This document shows positions 18,958 to 26,768 of a stretch of DNA of 64,000 nucleotides, one piece after another; the first letter of the stretch is position 1; the number at the start of each line of letters is the position of its first letter. This stretch comes from Sneathiella marina (lineage in GTDB: Bacteria > Pseudomonadota > Alphaproteobacteria > Sneathiellales > Sneathiellaceae): NCBI RefSeq assembly GCF_023746535.1, contig NZ_CP098747.1, forward strand, positions 2,440,501-2,504,500, read 5' to 3'. Below the pieces are notes generated by a model. That model saw nothing but the letters and a program-made list of their open reading frames with translations, made no database searches and had not been told where the DNA came from. A program made the translations under genes and the position numbers.

Positions 18958-19641
18958 TCAGCTTTTCTTGCCGGAAACACCCGGCAATTGGCGTCGTGTC
19001 GCTAGTTCCACAGTCAGCTTATTGGCCCGCTGGCTATTCATTGCAGCCAGTATTGTCGCCATTTTGGCTTCTTTTATCCGGCTCGCAACATTGATGAGGA
19101 TCTCCATTTCCAGACTATTGAAAATGCGGGCGGCATCTTTAGGCTTCATTTTCTCATAAATTTTGACCAGACTCTCCAGTTGGGTCTTTGCTTGATCGTC
19201 ATGAAGCTGGAGCAACTTATTAAGAGTTGCTTCCATATCTTTGAGTTTATTGATTTTATCATCAATGCGAGCTTCTGTAGCCTTCAATAGATTGTCGCGC
19301 ATATCGAGTTCCTGGTTACGACGATCCAATTCCGATCGCCGCTCTACCAGACGTTCAAGGACTTCAATTTCACTGTCCGAAAACTGTGTCTCTTGCGCTT
19401 GAGGTGCCGGCATAACAGGTTTGGCTTCGGCCACAACCGCTTCGGGCTCTTGCGTATCCTTCGGCGCCGCATTGCTGTCGTCAATGGCTTCGGGTTCCGG
19501 TGCAGCCTCGGTCTTCTCCTCAGCAACCGCATTTTTCACAAGAAATACTTGAGCGTCTGTCCAAACAGTACTCAGCTTTAATCCAAATATCAGGACAAGC
19601 GCGAAGACCATCACCGGGAGAATGCGAATATTTTTAATCAT
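18958..19641 (-). CDS. MotE-family motility protein (MgtE N-terminal-like domain)
   Basis: 227 residues. An N-terminal hydrophobic segment (MVFALVLIFGLKLSTVW) is a signal peptide or anchor. An acidic Pro/Ala-rich linker, a long coiled coil (~95-150, SELDRRNQELDMRDNLL) and a C-terminal helical domain resembling the MgtE intracellular N domain follow. That last part contains VKIYEKMKPKDAARIFN and ASRIKEAKMATILAAM. MotE of Sinorhizobium is a periplasmic chaperone for the motor protein MotC. Here the gene lies 14 bp after the DUF6468 gene and 107 bp before the MotB-like pair, consistent with such a role. The client may be the large TPR protein at the end of the operon. Confidence 0.8.
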   Translation of the reverse strand: MIKNIRILPVMVFALVLIFGLKLSTVWTDAQVFLVKNAVAEEKTEAAPEPEAIDDSNAAPKDTQEPEAVVAEAKPVMPAPQAQETQFSDSEIEVLERLVERRSELDRRNQELDMRDNLLKATEARIDDKINKLKDMEATLNKLLQLHDDQAKTQLESLVKIYEKMKPKDAARIFNSLEMEILINVASRIKEAKMATILAAMNSQRANKLTVELATRRQLPGVSGKKS

Positions 19642-19655
19642 ATCTGTGAGTTGCC

Positions 19656-20138
19656 CTATGTCGCTTTTGTCAGCATTTCAAAAAGTTCTTTTTCCGCTTC
19701 GGTACGAAATTTCTTCGGCTTTTCCGGCTCCGGTGCCTCAAGCTCATCATTCTCAGCGTAGAGACCGGCCGGATCATTGTCGTAACTACCGGAAACCTGC
19801 GGCGAAGACGCCGTTTCAACATTTTGCTGTAAACGGTCCGCTATGCGCGTACTTGAGGCATTTATAAGCTGAAGTTCCTCAATCAGTTCTTTTGCCTGAT
19901 GTATCTCAGCCTGAATTTCCTTGTTCGCATTTTCAGCCACTGTCTTAAGTTGTTCGACACCTAGCTTAGATTTTACGATGGTTTTATCGAACTCGATTGA
20001 AAGCTGCCGCAAATCGTCCTGGGCATCTCGCATGGTCGTCAGGCGTTTGTTCAATACAGCACAGTATCCGATCGTTGCCATCAGCAAACCGACTAAAAAA
20101 ACATCCAGCAGAAAATCCAGCGAAATAAATTCCAGCAT
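19656..20138 (-). CDS. DUF6468 family protein, flagellar operon
   Basis: 160 residues with an N-terminal membrane helix (LDVFLVGLLMATIGYCAVL), a long coiled coil (~35-105, e.g. LRQLSIEFDKTIVKSK and AKELIEELQLINASS) and a short acidic, Pro-rich tail. The family occurs next to fliM in alphaproteobacteria and has no established function. Its start is 4 bp after the fliM stop and its stop is 14 bp before the motE-like gene, so the genes form one transcript. I infer a membrane-anchored motor accessory protein. Nothing in the sequence gives a catalytic role. Confidence 0.75.
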   Translation of the reverse strand: MLEFISLDFLLDVFLVGLLMATIGYCAVLNKRLTTMRDAQDDLRQLSIEFDKTIVKSKLGVEQLKTVAENANKEIQAEIHQAKELIEELQLINASSTRIADRLQQNVETASSPQVSGSYDNDPAGLYAENDELEAPEPEKPKKFRTEAEKELFEMLTKAT

Positions 20139-20142
20139 TGAT

Positions 20143-21333
20143 TTATCCCATTACCCGAAGAGATTTATCGACACGAACAGCGATATTATGTCCGGATCGG
20201 CCCATTTTCCCGGAAGCCATTGAAATACCGCCACATTTTAAGGTTGTTGGGCTATCCGGTGACGCATTGAACATGATTGTATCTCCCACATCCATCGCCA
20301 AAACTTCGTTCAACGACATCTCTTTTTGATCCAGCACCGCTTGTATGTCCACGTCTGTTGACCAAAGCTCAGTCGCCAGATGGTTTTCCCAAATGCTGTC
20401 GCGACCAAATTTCTCCCCCATGAACATTTGCAGCAACAGTTCACGAACTGGCTCTAAAGTCGCGTAAGGTAACAATAATTCTATACGTCCACCGCGGTCT
20501 TCCATATCGATCCGTAGCTTGATCAGAATTGCCGCGTTCGCAGGGCGCGCAATTGTTGCGAACCTGGGGTTAGTTTCGATGCGCTCATGCATGAAATTAA
20601 CCGGGCTGAGCGGCTCAAACGCCGCCGACATATCACTCAGGACAACGGACACCATTCTTTCAACCAGGTTGCGTTCAATGGTTGTGTAAGGGCGTCCTTC
20701 GATCCGCATTGCGGCCGTACCACGACGACCGCCAAGCAAAACGTCGACAATTGAGTAAATGAGAGAGCTTTCCACCATGATGAGACCATAATTGTCCCAT
20801 TCATCGGCCCGAAAAACACTCAAAATTGCCGGCAGTGGAATAGAGTTGAGGTAATCACCGAAACGAATGGATGTGATCGTATCGAGACTGACTTCCACAT
20901 TATCAGAGGTGAAATTGCGAAGCGATGTGGTCATCATCCGAACCAGACGGTCAAAGACAACCTCCAGCATGGGCAGGCGTTCGTAATTGACTAAAGCGGA
21001 ATTAATAATCGCCTTAATGCCCGAATTCTCACCGCTTCCGTCATTATCCATGTCGAAGCCGAGGAGACTATCGATCTCATCCTGGTTAAGGACACGTGTT
21101 GACTGGCTGCTGGAGGCTTCTGCTATGCTTGCCCCGCCAGATTCCGATGCCTCTGCATCAGGATCCATGGCCGCAGCCATATCCATTTCATCGTCACCAC
21201 CGGCTTCCATCGCGGCGGCCATGTCCATTTCGCCGTCGTCTTCGGCTTCCATTGCAGCGGCCATGTCCATTTCGCCGTCACCATCGGCTTCCATCGCGGC
21301 GGCCATATCCATTTCGTCGTCTTGATCAGACAT
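20143..21333 (-). CDS. fliM: Flagellar motor switch protein FliM with repeat-bearing N-terminal extension
   Basis: Component of the C-ring that binds phospho-CheY and sets rotation direction. The canonical FliM N-terminus, NQDEIDSLLGF, occurs only near residue 83, not at residue ~5. Ahead of it are four tandem 14-residue acidic units of the form DEMDMAAAMEAxGD (residues 6-61) and a Ser-rich linker. The middle CheC-like domain (~115-300) includes LEVVFDRLVRMMTTSLRNF and VIDLVLGG-like SIVDVLLGGRR; the C-terminal SpoA domain (~315-396) ends VRVDKSLRVMG. The 396-residue length is above the usual ~330 because of the extension. fliL precedes it by 8 bp. Confidence 0.95.
   Translation of the reverse strand: MSDQDDEMDMAAAMEADGDGEMDMAAAMEAEDDGEMDMAAAMEAGGDDEMDMAAAMDPDAEASESGGASIAEASSSQSTRVLNQDEIDSLLGFDMDNDGSGENSGIKAIINSALVNYERLPMLEVVFDRLVRMMTTSLRNFTSDNVEVSLDTITSIRFGDYLNSIPLPAILSVFRADEWDNYGLIMVESSLIYSIVDVLLGGRRGTAAMRIEGRPYTTIERNLVERMVSVVLSDMSAAFEPLSPVNFMHERIETNPRFATIARPANAAILIKLRIDMEDRGGRIELLLPYATLEPVRELLLQMFMGEKFGRDSIWENHLATELWSTDVDIQAVLDQKEMSLNEVLAMDVGDTIMFNASPDSPTTLKCGGISMASGKMGRSGHNIAVRVDKSLRVMG
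21151..21318 (-). repeat. Four 42-bp tandem repeats inside fliM
   Basis: Residues 6-61 of FliM are four consecutive 14-residue units sharing the core EMDMAAAM followed by an acidic or glycine spacer. Each unit is 42 bp, and the DNA copies differ at several synonymous positions. The last unit diverges (AMDPDAE). The spacing keeps the frame, so unit gain or loss would change protein length without breaking it. The repeats lie just before the CheY-binding segment. Confidence 0.9.
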
Positions 21334-21341
21334 CAGGCTTC

Positions 21342-21878
21342 CTATTGCACTAGCATTTCTTTGAATAAAACGTCATTGACCTTGATGGGCCCCACTGACG
21401 CATTGATCCGCATCAAAAGTTCTTCTTTCAATCTGTAAACTCCGGCAGATCCGCTTAAATCTTCTTTGCGGAGCTCTCTCAGATAAACTTGGAAATTATC
21501 CATAACGCGCGGGATGAGCAGTTCAAGATCCGCGACCGCAGTTTCATCTTCAAGCTCGAGAGAAACACCAAGTTTCAAGAAACTGTTCGCTGCGGTACCA
21601 GTATTCAGATTGACCAGCATTTCGGGTAAATCATAAAAAACGACCTGCTTGTTCTTTTCCGCAGCTGCGGCGGCTATTTCTTCTTCCGTCGGGCCGGGGC
21701 TGTCAAACAGGCCGGCGAAATACGCGCCCCCTGCACCACCCCCAATTACCAGGATCGGCAAGAGAATAAACAAGACCAGAACTTTCCCGCTTAATTTCTT
21801 TTTCTTCTTCGGAGCTGACTCATCACCATCTTCTTCAAGATCCGCATCGAGCTCGCTATCTTCTGCTTCATCTACCAT
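21342..21878 (-). CDS. fliL: Flagellar basal body-associated protein FliL
   Basis: Single-pass inner-membrane protein that surrounds the stator and stabilises it. A Lys-rich patch KKKKKLSGK precedes the membrane helix VLVLFILLPILVIGGGAGG. The periplasmic FliL domain (~85-178) has FYDLPEMLVNLNTG, LKLGVSLELEDE, and the end VGPIKVNDVLFKEMLVQ. I prefer ATG 21878 (MVDEAEDSE), which has GAGG six bases upstream, giving 178 residues. An in-frame ATG at 21905 would add nine residues and cannot be excluded. It is the first gene of the fliL-fliM-motor operon and diverges from flgF across about 290 bp. Confidence 0.93.
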   Translation of the reverse strand: MVDEAEDSELDADLEEDGDESAPKKKKKLSGKVLVLFILLPILVIGGGAGGAYFAGLFDSPGPTEEEIAAAAAEKNKQVVFYDLPEMLVNLNTGTAANSFLKLGVSLELEDETAVADLELLIPRVMDNFQVYLRELRKEDLSGSAGVYRLKEELLMRINASVGPIKVNDVLFKEMLVQ

Positions 21879-22134
21879 TGAACGCCTCACCCTTCCGACG
21901 GTCATATCGTTCCATTTCCTATGAAACAGATTAGGAGAACTTGGTTAACAAGAAGTTGACAACCCTCCTATCTCTTTAAATAAGCAGATTTTTTTTTGAA
22001 TAGGCATTGCAGCTGGTCGGAATTCCTTCCTGAAATGGGAAAAATTTGCCGCCCAATACCGGAAAAAGCCCTCTTTTCGGCCATATCAGGCACCTCACGG
22101 ATAAATAACCCATTGTTTTTAAACGATATTTTTT

Positions 22135-22151
22135 CTGGCACGGGATCTGCA
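22135..22151 (+). promoter_or_regulatory. Sigma-54 promoter upstream of flgF
   Basis: CTGGCACGGGATCTGCA matches the RpoN consensus TTGGCACG-N4-TTGCA closely. The invariant GG (22137-22138) and GC (22149-22150) are separated by exactly 10 bases. The predicted transcript start is about 22162, about 30 bases before the flgF ATG. Rod and ring genes are RpoN-controlled in Caulobacter, so the location fits. Confidence 0.8.
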
Positions 22152-22191
22152 CATATATGGGCAGTTCAATTTGTGCCAGAAGGGCAGAAAA

Positions 22192-22914
22192 ATGGAAAAT
22201 GCAGTTTTTATAGGTTTATCACAGCAAATGGCGCTGAAACGGCAGTTAGATATTACCGCCAACAATCTCGCCAATGTGAATACAACGGCGTTCAAAAGCG
22301 AACATCCGCTGTTTGAAGAGTTTCTAGTCGACAATTTTGACAAGCCGGACATGTCTTATGTCCAGGATTACGGCAGCTATCGCGACTTGCGTGAAGGCGA
22401 GATGACCCATACTGGGCGGCCTCTTGATGTTGCCATCGCCGGCGAAGGCTACTTCACCATTGAAAGCGACCAGGGTGTTCGGTTTACAAGAAATGGAAGT
22501 TTCCGGCTCGATCCTGACGGAAATATCGTCACAATCAATGGTGAGCGGCTTCTCGATGAGACAGGGCGCAGTATTACAGTCAGCCTGCAGTTTCAGGATG
22601 TTTCCTTTGCACCGGATGGAACAGTGACAACCGGCGAAGGCCAAACCCAAAAAATAGAACTGGTTCGATTTGCCAACCCGCAGATACTCAAACAAGTCGG
22701 AGATGGCCTGTATGATGCTGAAGGCGCTGATCCGGAGCCCGCCACTGATGCAAAAGCCATGCACAAGATGCTGGAAAAATCCAACGTTCAACCCATTCTT
22801 GAGATGACGGCAATGATTGACATCATGCGCGCCTATCAATCCGCACAGAAGCTGATTGACTCCGAGCATGACATGCAAATGCAAGCCATCCAAGAAATGC
22901 CAACAGTACAATAA
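22192..22914 (+). CDS. flgF: Flagellar basal-body rod protein FlgF
   Basis: Proximal rod subunit, exported by the flagellar type III apparatus. The 240-residue protein has the N-terminal rod motif ITANNLANVNTTAFKSEH, then DVAIAGEGYFTIESDQGVR and FTRNGSFRLDPDG, with the C-terminal helix MIDIMRAYQSAQKLIDSEHD. These are the conserved FlgBCFGE terminal helices. ATG 22192 has AGAAGG eight bases upstream; an in-frame upstream start at 22171 is not needed. It is the first gene of flgF-flgG-flgA-flgH, and flgG begins 15 bp after it. Confidence 0.95.
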   Translation: MENAVFIGLSQQMALKRQLDITANNLANVNTTAFKSEHPLFEEFLVDNFDKPDMSYVQDYGSYRDLREGEMTHTGRPLDVAIAGEGYFTIESDQGVRFTRNGSFRLDPDGNIVTINGERLLDETGRSITVSLQFQDVSFAPDGTVTTGEGQTQKIELVRFANPQILKQVGDGLYDAEGADPEPATDAKAMHKMLEKSNVQPILEMTAMIDIMRAYQSAQKLIDSEHDMQMQAIQEMPTVQ

Positions 22915-22929
22915 AGAAGGAATAGAATA

Positions 22930-23718
22930 ATGCGTGCACTCGGAATTGCCGCCACGGGGATGTTGGCTCAGCAGCTTAATGTTGATGTTATCTCAAACAA
23001 CATCGCCAACATGACAACCACTGGCTTTAAGCGCCAACGCGCTGAGTTTCAGGATCTGCTTTATCAGGATATGGAACGCGCAGGCGCGGCATCCTCGGAT
23101 GCAGGCACAATCGTTCCGGCCGGTATCCAAATCGGTGTTGGCGTGAAAACAGCGTCGGTTTACCGGATAACGGACCAAGGTGGTCTGGAAGCGACCGGAA
23201 ATACATATGATATCGCCATTCAGGGTGAAGGCTATTTCCGGGTTCTTTTGCCCAGCGGCGACGAAGCTTACAGCCGGGCTGGCTCCTTCCAGCTAAGTCC
23301 TGACGGCGAACTGGTCACACAGGACGGCTTTTCAGTGATCCCAAGTGTCACTATCCCACAGGACGCCGTGAGTGTCACAATCAATGCCAGTGGAGAAGTT
23401 GAGGTCCAAATCGACGGCCAGACGAACCTGCAAACGGTTGGGCAGCTGGATCTCGCCATATTCTTCAACGAAGGCGGCCTGCAACCCTTGGGGGACAGCT
23501 TGTATAAAGAAAGTACCGCTTCCGGTGCACCGACGATCGGCGTCGCAGGATCTACTGGTTTTGGTACGTTGCGCCAGGGCTACCTGGAAATGTCCAACGT
23601 GAATGCCGTACAGGAAATCACCTCATTGATCAGCGCCCAGCGTGCTTATGAAATGAACTCCAAAACAATCACCGCTGCGGATGAAATGATGTCCGTAACG
23701 AACCGGCTCGGTGGCTAA
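22930..23718 (+). CDS. flgG: Flagellar basal-body rod protein FlgG (distal rod)
   Basis: Forms the distal rod inside the P and L rings. The length, 262 residues, is standard. MRALGIAATGMLAQQLNVDV starts it, followed by ISNNIANMTTTGFKRQRAEF and the extended FQDLLYQDMERAG loop typical of FlgG. The C-terminus reads VEMNNVN-like LEMSNVNAVQEITSLISAQR and ends TAADEMMSVTNRLGG. An AAGAAGGAATA ribosome binding stretch precedes the ATG. It sits between flgF and flgA in one transcription unit. Confidence 0.97.
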   Translation: MRALGIAATGMLAQQLNVDVISNNIANMTTTGFKRQRAEFQDLLYQDMERAGAASSDAGTIVPAGIQIGVGVKTASVYRITDQGGLEATGNTYDIAIQGEGYFRVLLPSGDEAYSRAGSFQLSPDGELVTQDGFSVIPSVTIPQDAVSVTINASGEVEVQIDGQTNLQTVGQLDLAIFFNEGGLQPLGDSLYKESTASGAPTIGVAGSTGFGTLRQGYLEMSNVNAVQEITSLISAQRAYEMNSKTITAADEMMSVTNRLGG

Positions 23719-23744
23719 TCCTTTCTAGAATAGAAGAGGCTGAT

Positions 23745-24701
23745 ATGAAATATTTCATTACAACGATAACTTTAATATTCGCACTTATTGCGCCGATAGC
23801 CGCACAAGGCGCGGATATCACCTTACGCCCGCAAATCACTGTGGAAGGCGACACCATAACATTTGGTGACTTATTCGATGGCACAGGTGAAAAGGCGGAC
23901 CAAACCGTGGCGCCGGCACCCGCTCCCGGAAAATCGAAAGTTTTCAAAGCGAAGTCCGTAGCAAATTTTGTCCGGTCGCATGGATTTACCTGGCGCCCGG
24001 CAACACCGGTTCGCAGAATTAAGGTTCGCCGCCTGGGCATCACCATCCCCCACGAAAACATTTCAGACGAAATTCGAAATGCGATCGAGTATGAATTGGG
24101 TGCAGAGCTTTTCGAGATGGCCTTATCCTCTCAGCATACAAATATCAAGGTCGGCACGGAGCAGGATCCTTCTGTTTCAGTTGAAAATCTTTACTTCAAC
24201 AAACGAAGTGGTCAATTCACAGCCGAGCTGCTGGCTCCGGCACATGATCAAAATGGCTACCGGTTTAAACTTGGTGGTAAGGTACATAAGCAGGTTATGA
24301 TCCCGGTTTTAAAACGGTTTACGCCCAGCGGCCGCGAAATTCTAGAAGATGATATCGAATTCAAAGCCGAGCGTTCGTCAAAAGTTGGTCGGAACGTTGT
24401 TACAGATGCGGCGCTACTGATCGGCAAGAGCCCTCGCCGCTCAATCCGTTCCGGTATGGCCGTTAGCCTGAACAACCTCGGAGATCCGGTTACAGTTGAA
24501 AAAGGGAAACTGGTTGCCGTAATATTACAGAGTGGCGGTATGTTCCTCTCTATTTCAGGGCGGACAATGGAAGCTGGCGGCACAGGTGATGTCATCCGTG
24601 TCGAAAACATCAACAGCCGGAAAATCATTCAGGCCGAGGTGGTCACTTCGCAAAAAGTCAGGATTATCAGCAATCCTGACCAACTCGCTTCTTTACGCTA
24701 G
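23745..24701 (+). CDS. flgA: Flagella basal body P-ring formation protein FlgA
   Basis: Periplasmic chaperone that helps assemble the FlgI P-ring. Residues 1-23 are a Sec signal peptide (MKYFITTITLIFALIAPIAA). The C-terminal SAF-type domain (~185-315) contains LKRFTPSGREILEDDIE, LIGKSPRRSIRSGMAVS and a final GDVIRVENINSRKIIQA. Its 318 residues make it longer than the E. coli protein, as is common in alphaproteobacteria. flgG ends 26 bp before it and flgH begins 22 bp after it. Confidence 0.93.
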   Translation: MKYFITTITLIFALIAPIAAQGADITLRPQITVEGDTITFGDLFDGTGEKADQTVAPAPAPGKSKVFKAKSVANFVRSHGFTWRPATPVRRIKVRRLGITIPHENISDEIRNAIEYELGAELFEMALSSQHTNIKVGTEQDPSVSVENLYFNKRSGQFTAELLAPAHDQNGYRFKLGGKVHKQVMIPVLKRFTPSGREILEDDIEFKAERSSKVGRNVVTDAALLIGKSPRRSIRSGMAVSLNNLGDPVTVEKGKLVAVILQSGGMFLSISGRTMEAGGTGDVIRVENINSRKIIQAEVVTSQKVRIISNPDQLASLR

Positions 24702-24723
24702 CAGAATATTCAAGGATCAGAAA

Positions 24724-25482
24724 ATGACCCATATTATCGATATCACAACCCGCGTTTCACTTGTTCTTCTGCTCGCAACGGTTCTTGCCGGCTGTAACTT
24801 CTTTGAACGTCTTGCCAATGTTGGAAGTGAGCCGCCATTGACGGAAATTGTTAATCCTGTTGCGGAAAAGGGATATCAGCCCGTCTCCATGCCGATGCCG
24901 CGCCCGCAGCCCGTCATCCAGCAGGCAAACTCCTTATGGCGCCCCGGTTCGAAAGCTTTCTTCAAGGATCAGCGGGCCAGCCAAGTCGGTGACATTGTTA
25001 CCGTCCTCGTCGAAATCGATGACGATGCTTCTCTCAATAATTCAACAGATACATCGCGCGTCTCCAATGAAGAGGCCGGTTTTACCGGGTTTTTTGGGCT
25101 TGAATCACAATTGACCAAGGTATTGCCGGAAGGAACAACTTCTGATGGTCTGATTGATTTGGGCAGCGACAGTTCAGTCAGTGGATCTGGAACGGTTGAT
25201 CGGAAAGAAACCATCAATATGGAAATTGCCGCCATCGTTACGCAGATCCTGCCAAATGGAAATCTGGTTATTATTGGCCGGCAGGAAGTGCGTGTAAATT
25301 TTGAAAGCCGTGATTTATCTGTGACCGGTGTTGTCCGGCCGGAAGACATTACCTCCGCGAATACAATTCAATCAGCGAAAATTGCCGAAGCGCGCATCGC
25401 TTATGGTGGCCGTGGCCATCTGACGGATGTCCAGCAAGGTCGCTACGGACAGCAACTGTTCGACATTATCTTCCCTTGGTAG
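24724..25482 (+). CDS. flgH: Flagellar L-ring protein FlgH
   Basis: Outer-membrane lipoprotein forming the L ring. The signal peptide has a lipobox LAGC with the acylated Cys at residue 24. FKDQRASQVGDIVTVLVEIDDDA, TVDRKETINMEIAAIV and the C-terminal IAEARIAYGGRGHL followed by QQLFDIIFPW identify FlgH. I chose ATG 24724 giving 252 residues; a longer frame from 24532 only overlaps flgA. A strong hairpin terminator follows the stop codon, ending the flgF-G-A-H unit. Confidence 0.96.
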   Translation: MTHIIDITTRVSLVLLLATVLAGCNFFERLANVGSEPPLTEIVNPVAEKGYQPVSMPMPRPQPVIQQANSLWRPGSKAFFKDQRASQVGDIVTVLVEIDDDASLNNSTDTSRVSNEEAGFTGFFGLESQLTKVLPEGTTSDGLIDLGSDSSVSGSGTVDRKETINMEIAAIVTQILPNGNLVIIGRQEVRVNFESRDLSVTGVVRPEDITSANTIQSAKIAEARIAYGGRGHLTDVQQGRYGQQLFDIIFPW

Positions 25483-25497
25483 GGTAAGAAACTAAAG

Positions 25498-25532
25498 AAA
25501 AAGCCGGTCCAGGAATGGGCCGGCTTTTTTTT
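25498..25532. terminator. Intrinsic terminator between flgH and dksA
   Basis: AAAGCCGGTCC and GGGCCGGCTTT flank a short AGGAAT loop, followed by a run of eight T on the plus strand. It ends the flgF-G-A-H transcript. Read on the minus strand, the same hairpin is followed by TTTTTC, so it can also stop dksA transcription. Confidence 0.92.
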
Positions 25533-25535
25533 CGC

Positions 25536-25952
25536 TTAATCGTCGCGATAAATTTTCTCTCGCCGTTCGTGGCGTTCTTGTGCTTCCAGGCTCAAAGTCG
25601 CAACTGGCCGCGCTTCCAGGCGCTTTAGGGCAATCGGGTCGCCCGTCTCATCACAATAGCCATAAAGGCCTTCATCAATGCGGCGCAGTGCCGCATCAAT
25701 CTTGCCAATTAACTTACGTTGCCTATCGCGGGTTCGCAGTTCAAGAGCCCGCTCAGATTCAGTCGACGCGCGATCCGCGATATCCGGCTCTTTAATTGTT
25801 TCTTCTTGCAGGTTGGCAATAGTCTGGCTGGCATCTTCTAAAATTTCATTGCGCCATCTCAGAAGCTTTTCACGGAAATACTCCTGCTGTCTGGGGTTCA
25901 TAAATGGTTCGTCATCAGACGGTTTATAATCATCGGCAATTTGAACGTTCAT
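25536..25952 (-). CDS. dksA: RNA polymerase-binding transcription factor DksA, cysteine-poor form
   Basis: Binds the RNA polymerase secondary channel and works with ppGpp. The coiled coil with the tip DIADRAST-type region is present (KEPDIADRASTESERALE), followed by LYGYCDETGDPIALKR and LEARPVATLSLEAQERHE. Of the four zinc-finger cysteines of E. coli DksA only the first (in YGYC) remains; the others are replaced by T, S and A. This is usual for alphaproteobacterial DksA, which resembles the zinc-independent form. ATG 25952 has GGAG seven bases upstream, giving 138 residues. Confidence 0.93.
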   Translation of the reverse strand: MNVQIADDYKPSDDEPFMNPRQQEYFREKLLRWRNEILEDASQTIANLQEETIKEPDIADRASTESERALELRTRDRQRKLIGKIDAALRRIDEGLYGYCDETGDPIALKRLEARPVATLSLEAQERHERREKIYRDD

Positions 25953-26107
25953 TACGCAACTCCGGCTCCTAAACACCAAAAATAGCTCAAGTTAGCGGCC
26001 ATAATTATAAGATTGCTCTTCCATTAGCAACATCCTATTCAATGAATTTATTGTTATTCGAAAGAATTCTGCGGGGATTAGGGTTCAAAAATATAGAAAT
26101 TCTGTCT

Positions 26108-26524
26108 TTAGTAGCCGAATTTTGCCAATTCAACGGCTGCGCGTACCTCAATATCCTTCACAATTTCCGCCAGTTTTGGATCGGATCCGGATATTTTGTA
26201 AGACGCCAGCGTGTCTTTCAGTTGCAATAATTTTTGCGCAGAAACATTTCCCATCAGCAATCCGTGACGAATTTCGTCCAGCTTTTCCAGCAAATCCTCT
26301 CCTTTTTCGAGAGTCTTTTCATTTTGCTCAGTCGAATCACCGACACCTTGCAATGCCATGATGGCATCTATTGACCCAATGGGAGAAGCCGAAGGAACAC
26401 CCGAAGCCGCAGCCGCCTCTACTTCTTCTTCAGGAACTGAAAATTTCGCACCGGACTTGGAGGCTGCTTTACCACCCTTGGCACCTGACGTTGAAGTTAT
26501 CTTTCCTGATCCGCCAACTTTCAT
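26108..26524 (-). CDS. fliX: Flagellar assembly regulator FliX
   Basis: In Caulobacter FliX couples basal-body assembly to activity of the sigma-54 activator FlbD. This 138-residue protein starts MKVGGSGKITSTSGAKG, a Gly/Ser/Lys-rich disordered stretch, and has the C-terminal FliX helical domain: LEKGEDLLEKLDEIRHGLL, then LQLKDTLASYKISGSDPKL and IEVRAAVELAKFGY. It is divergent from flgI, as in other alphaproteobacteria. With sigma-54 promoters at flgF and flgI, its presence suggests a FlbD/FliX-type control circuit; FlbD itself is not in this window. Confidence 0.9.
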   Translation of the reverse strand: MKVGGSGKITSTSGAKGGKAASKSGAKFSVPEEEVEAAAASGVPSASPIGSIDAIMALQGVGDSTEQNEKTLEKGEDLLEKLDEIRHGLLMGNVSAQKLLQLKDTLASYKISGSDPKLAEIVKDIEVRAAVELAKFGY

Positions 26525-26702
26525 AGTTCAATCCAAAATAGCCGGAACCAACAGAATTTTCAGCACAGATCATTCTGCACCCCTTGCTATAATTAAAGGT
26601 CATTCTTTCCGGGTCAAGCGGAACAATTTGCCGCCCGCAGTGGCTTTCGCGCAGGCGATTATATTTTTTCCTTTATTTACAATATGTTACAATAATTTAT
26701 TG

Positions 26703-26719
26703 TTGGCATGATTTTCGCA
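26703..26719 (+). promoter_or_regulatory. Sigma-54 promoter upstream of flgI
   Basis: TTGGCATGATTTTCGCA fits the RpoN consensus TTGGCACG-N4-TTGCA. The GG (26705-26706) and GC (26717-26718) are 10 bases apart. The expected transcript start is about 26730, about 40 bases before the flgI ATG. Confidence 0.78.
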
Positions 26720-26768
26720 AATAAATAGGCAGAATATAATATTTTACGGTCTTTAGACGGAAAAGAGT

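Noticed and set aside
22324-22911. 195-residue frame antisense to flgF
   Set aside because: FlgF on the opposite strand is a clear match; the antisense product has no recognised pattern or ribosome site.
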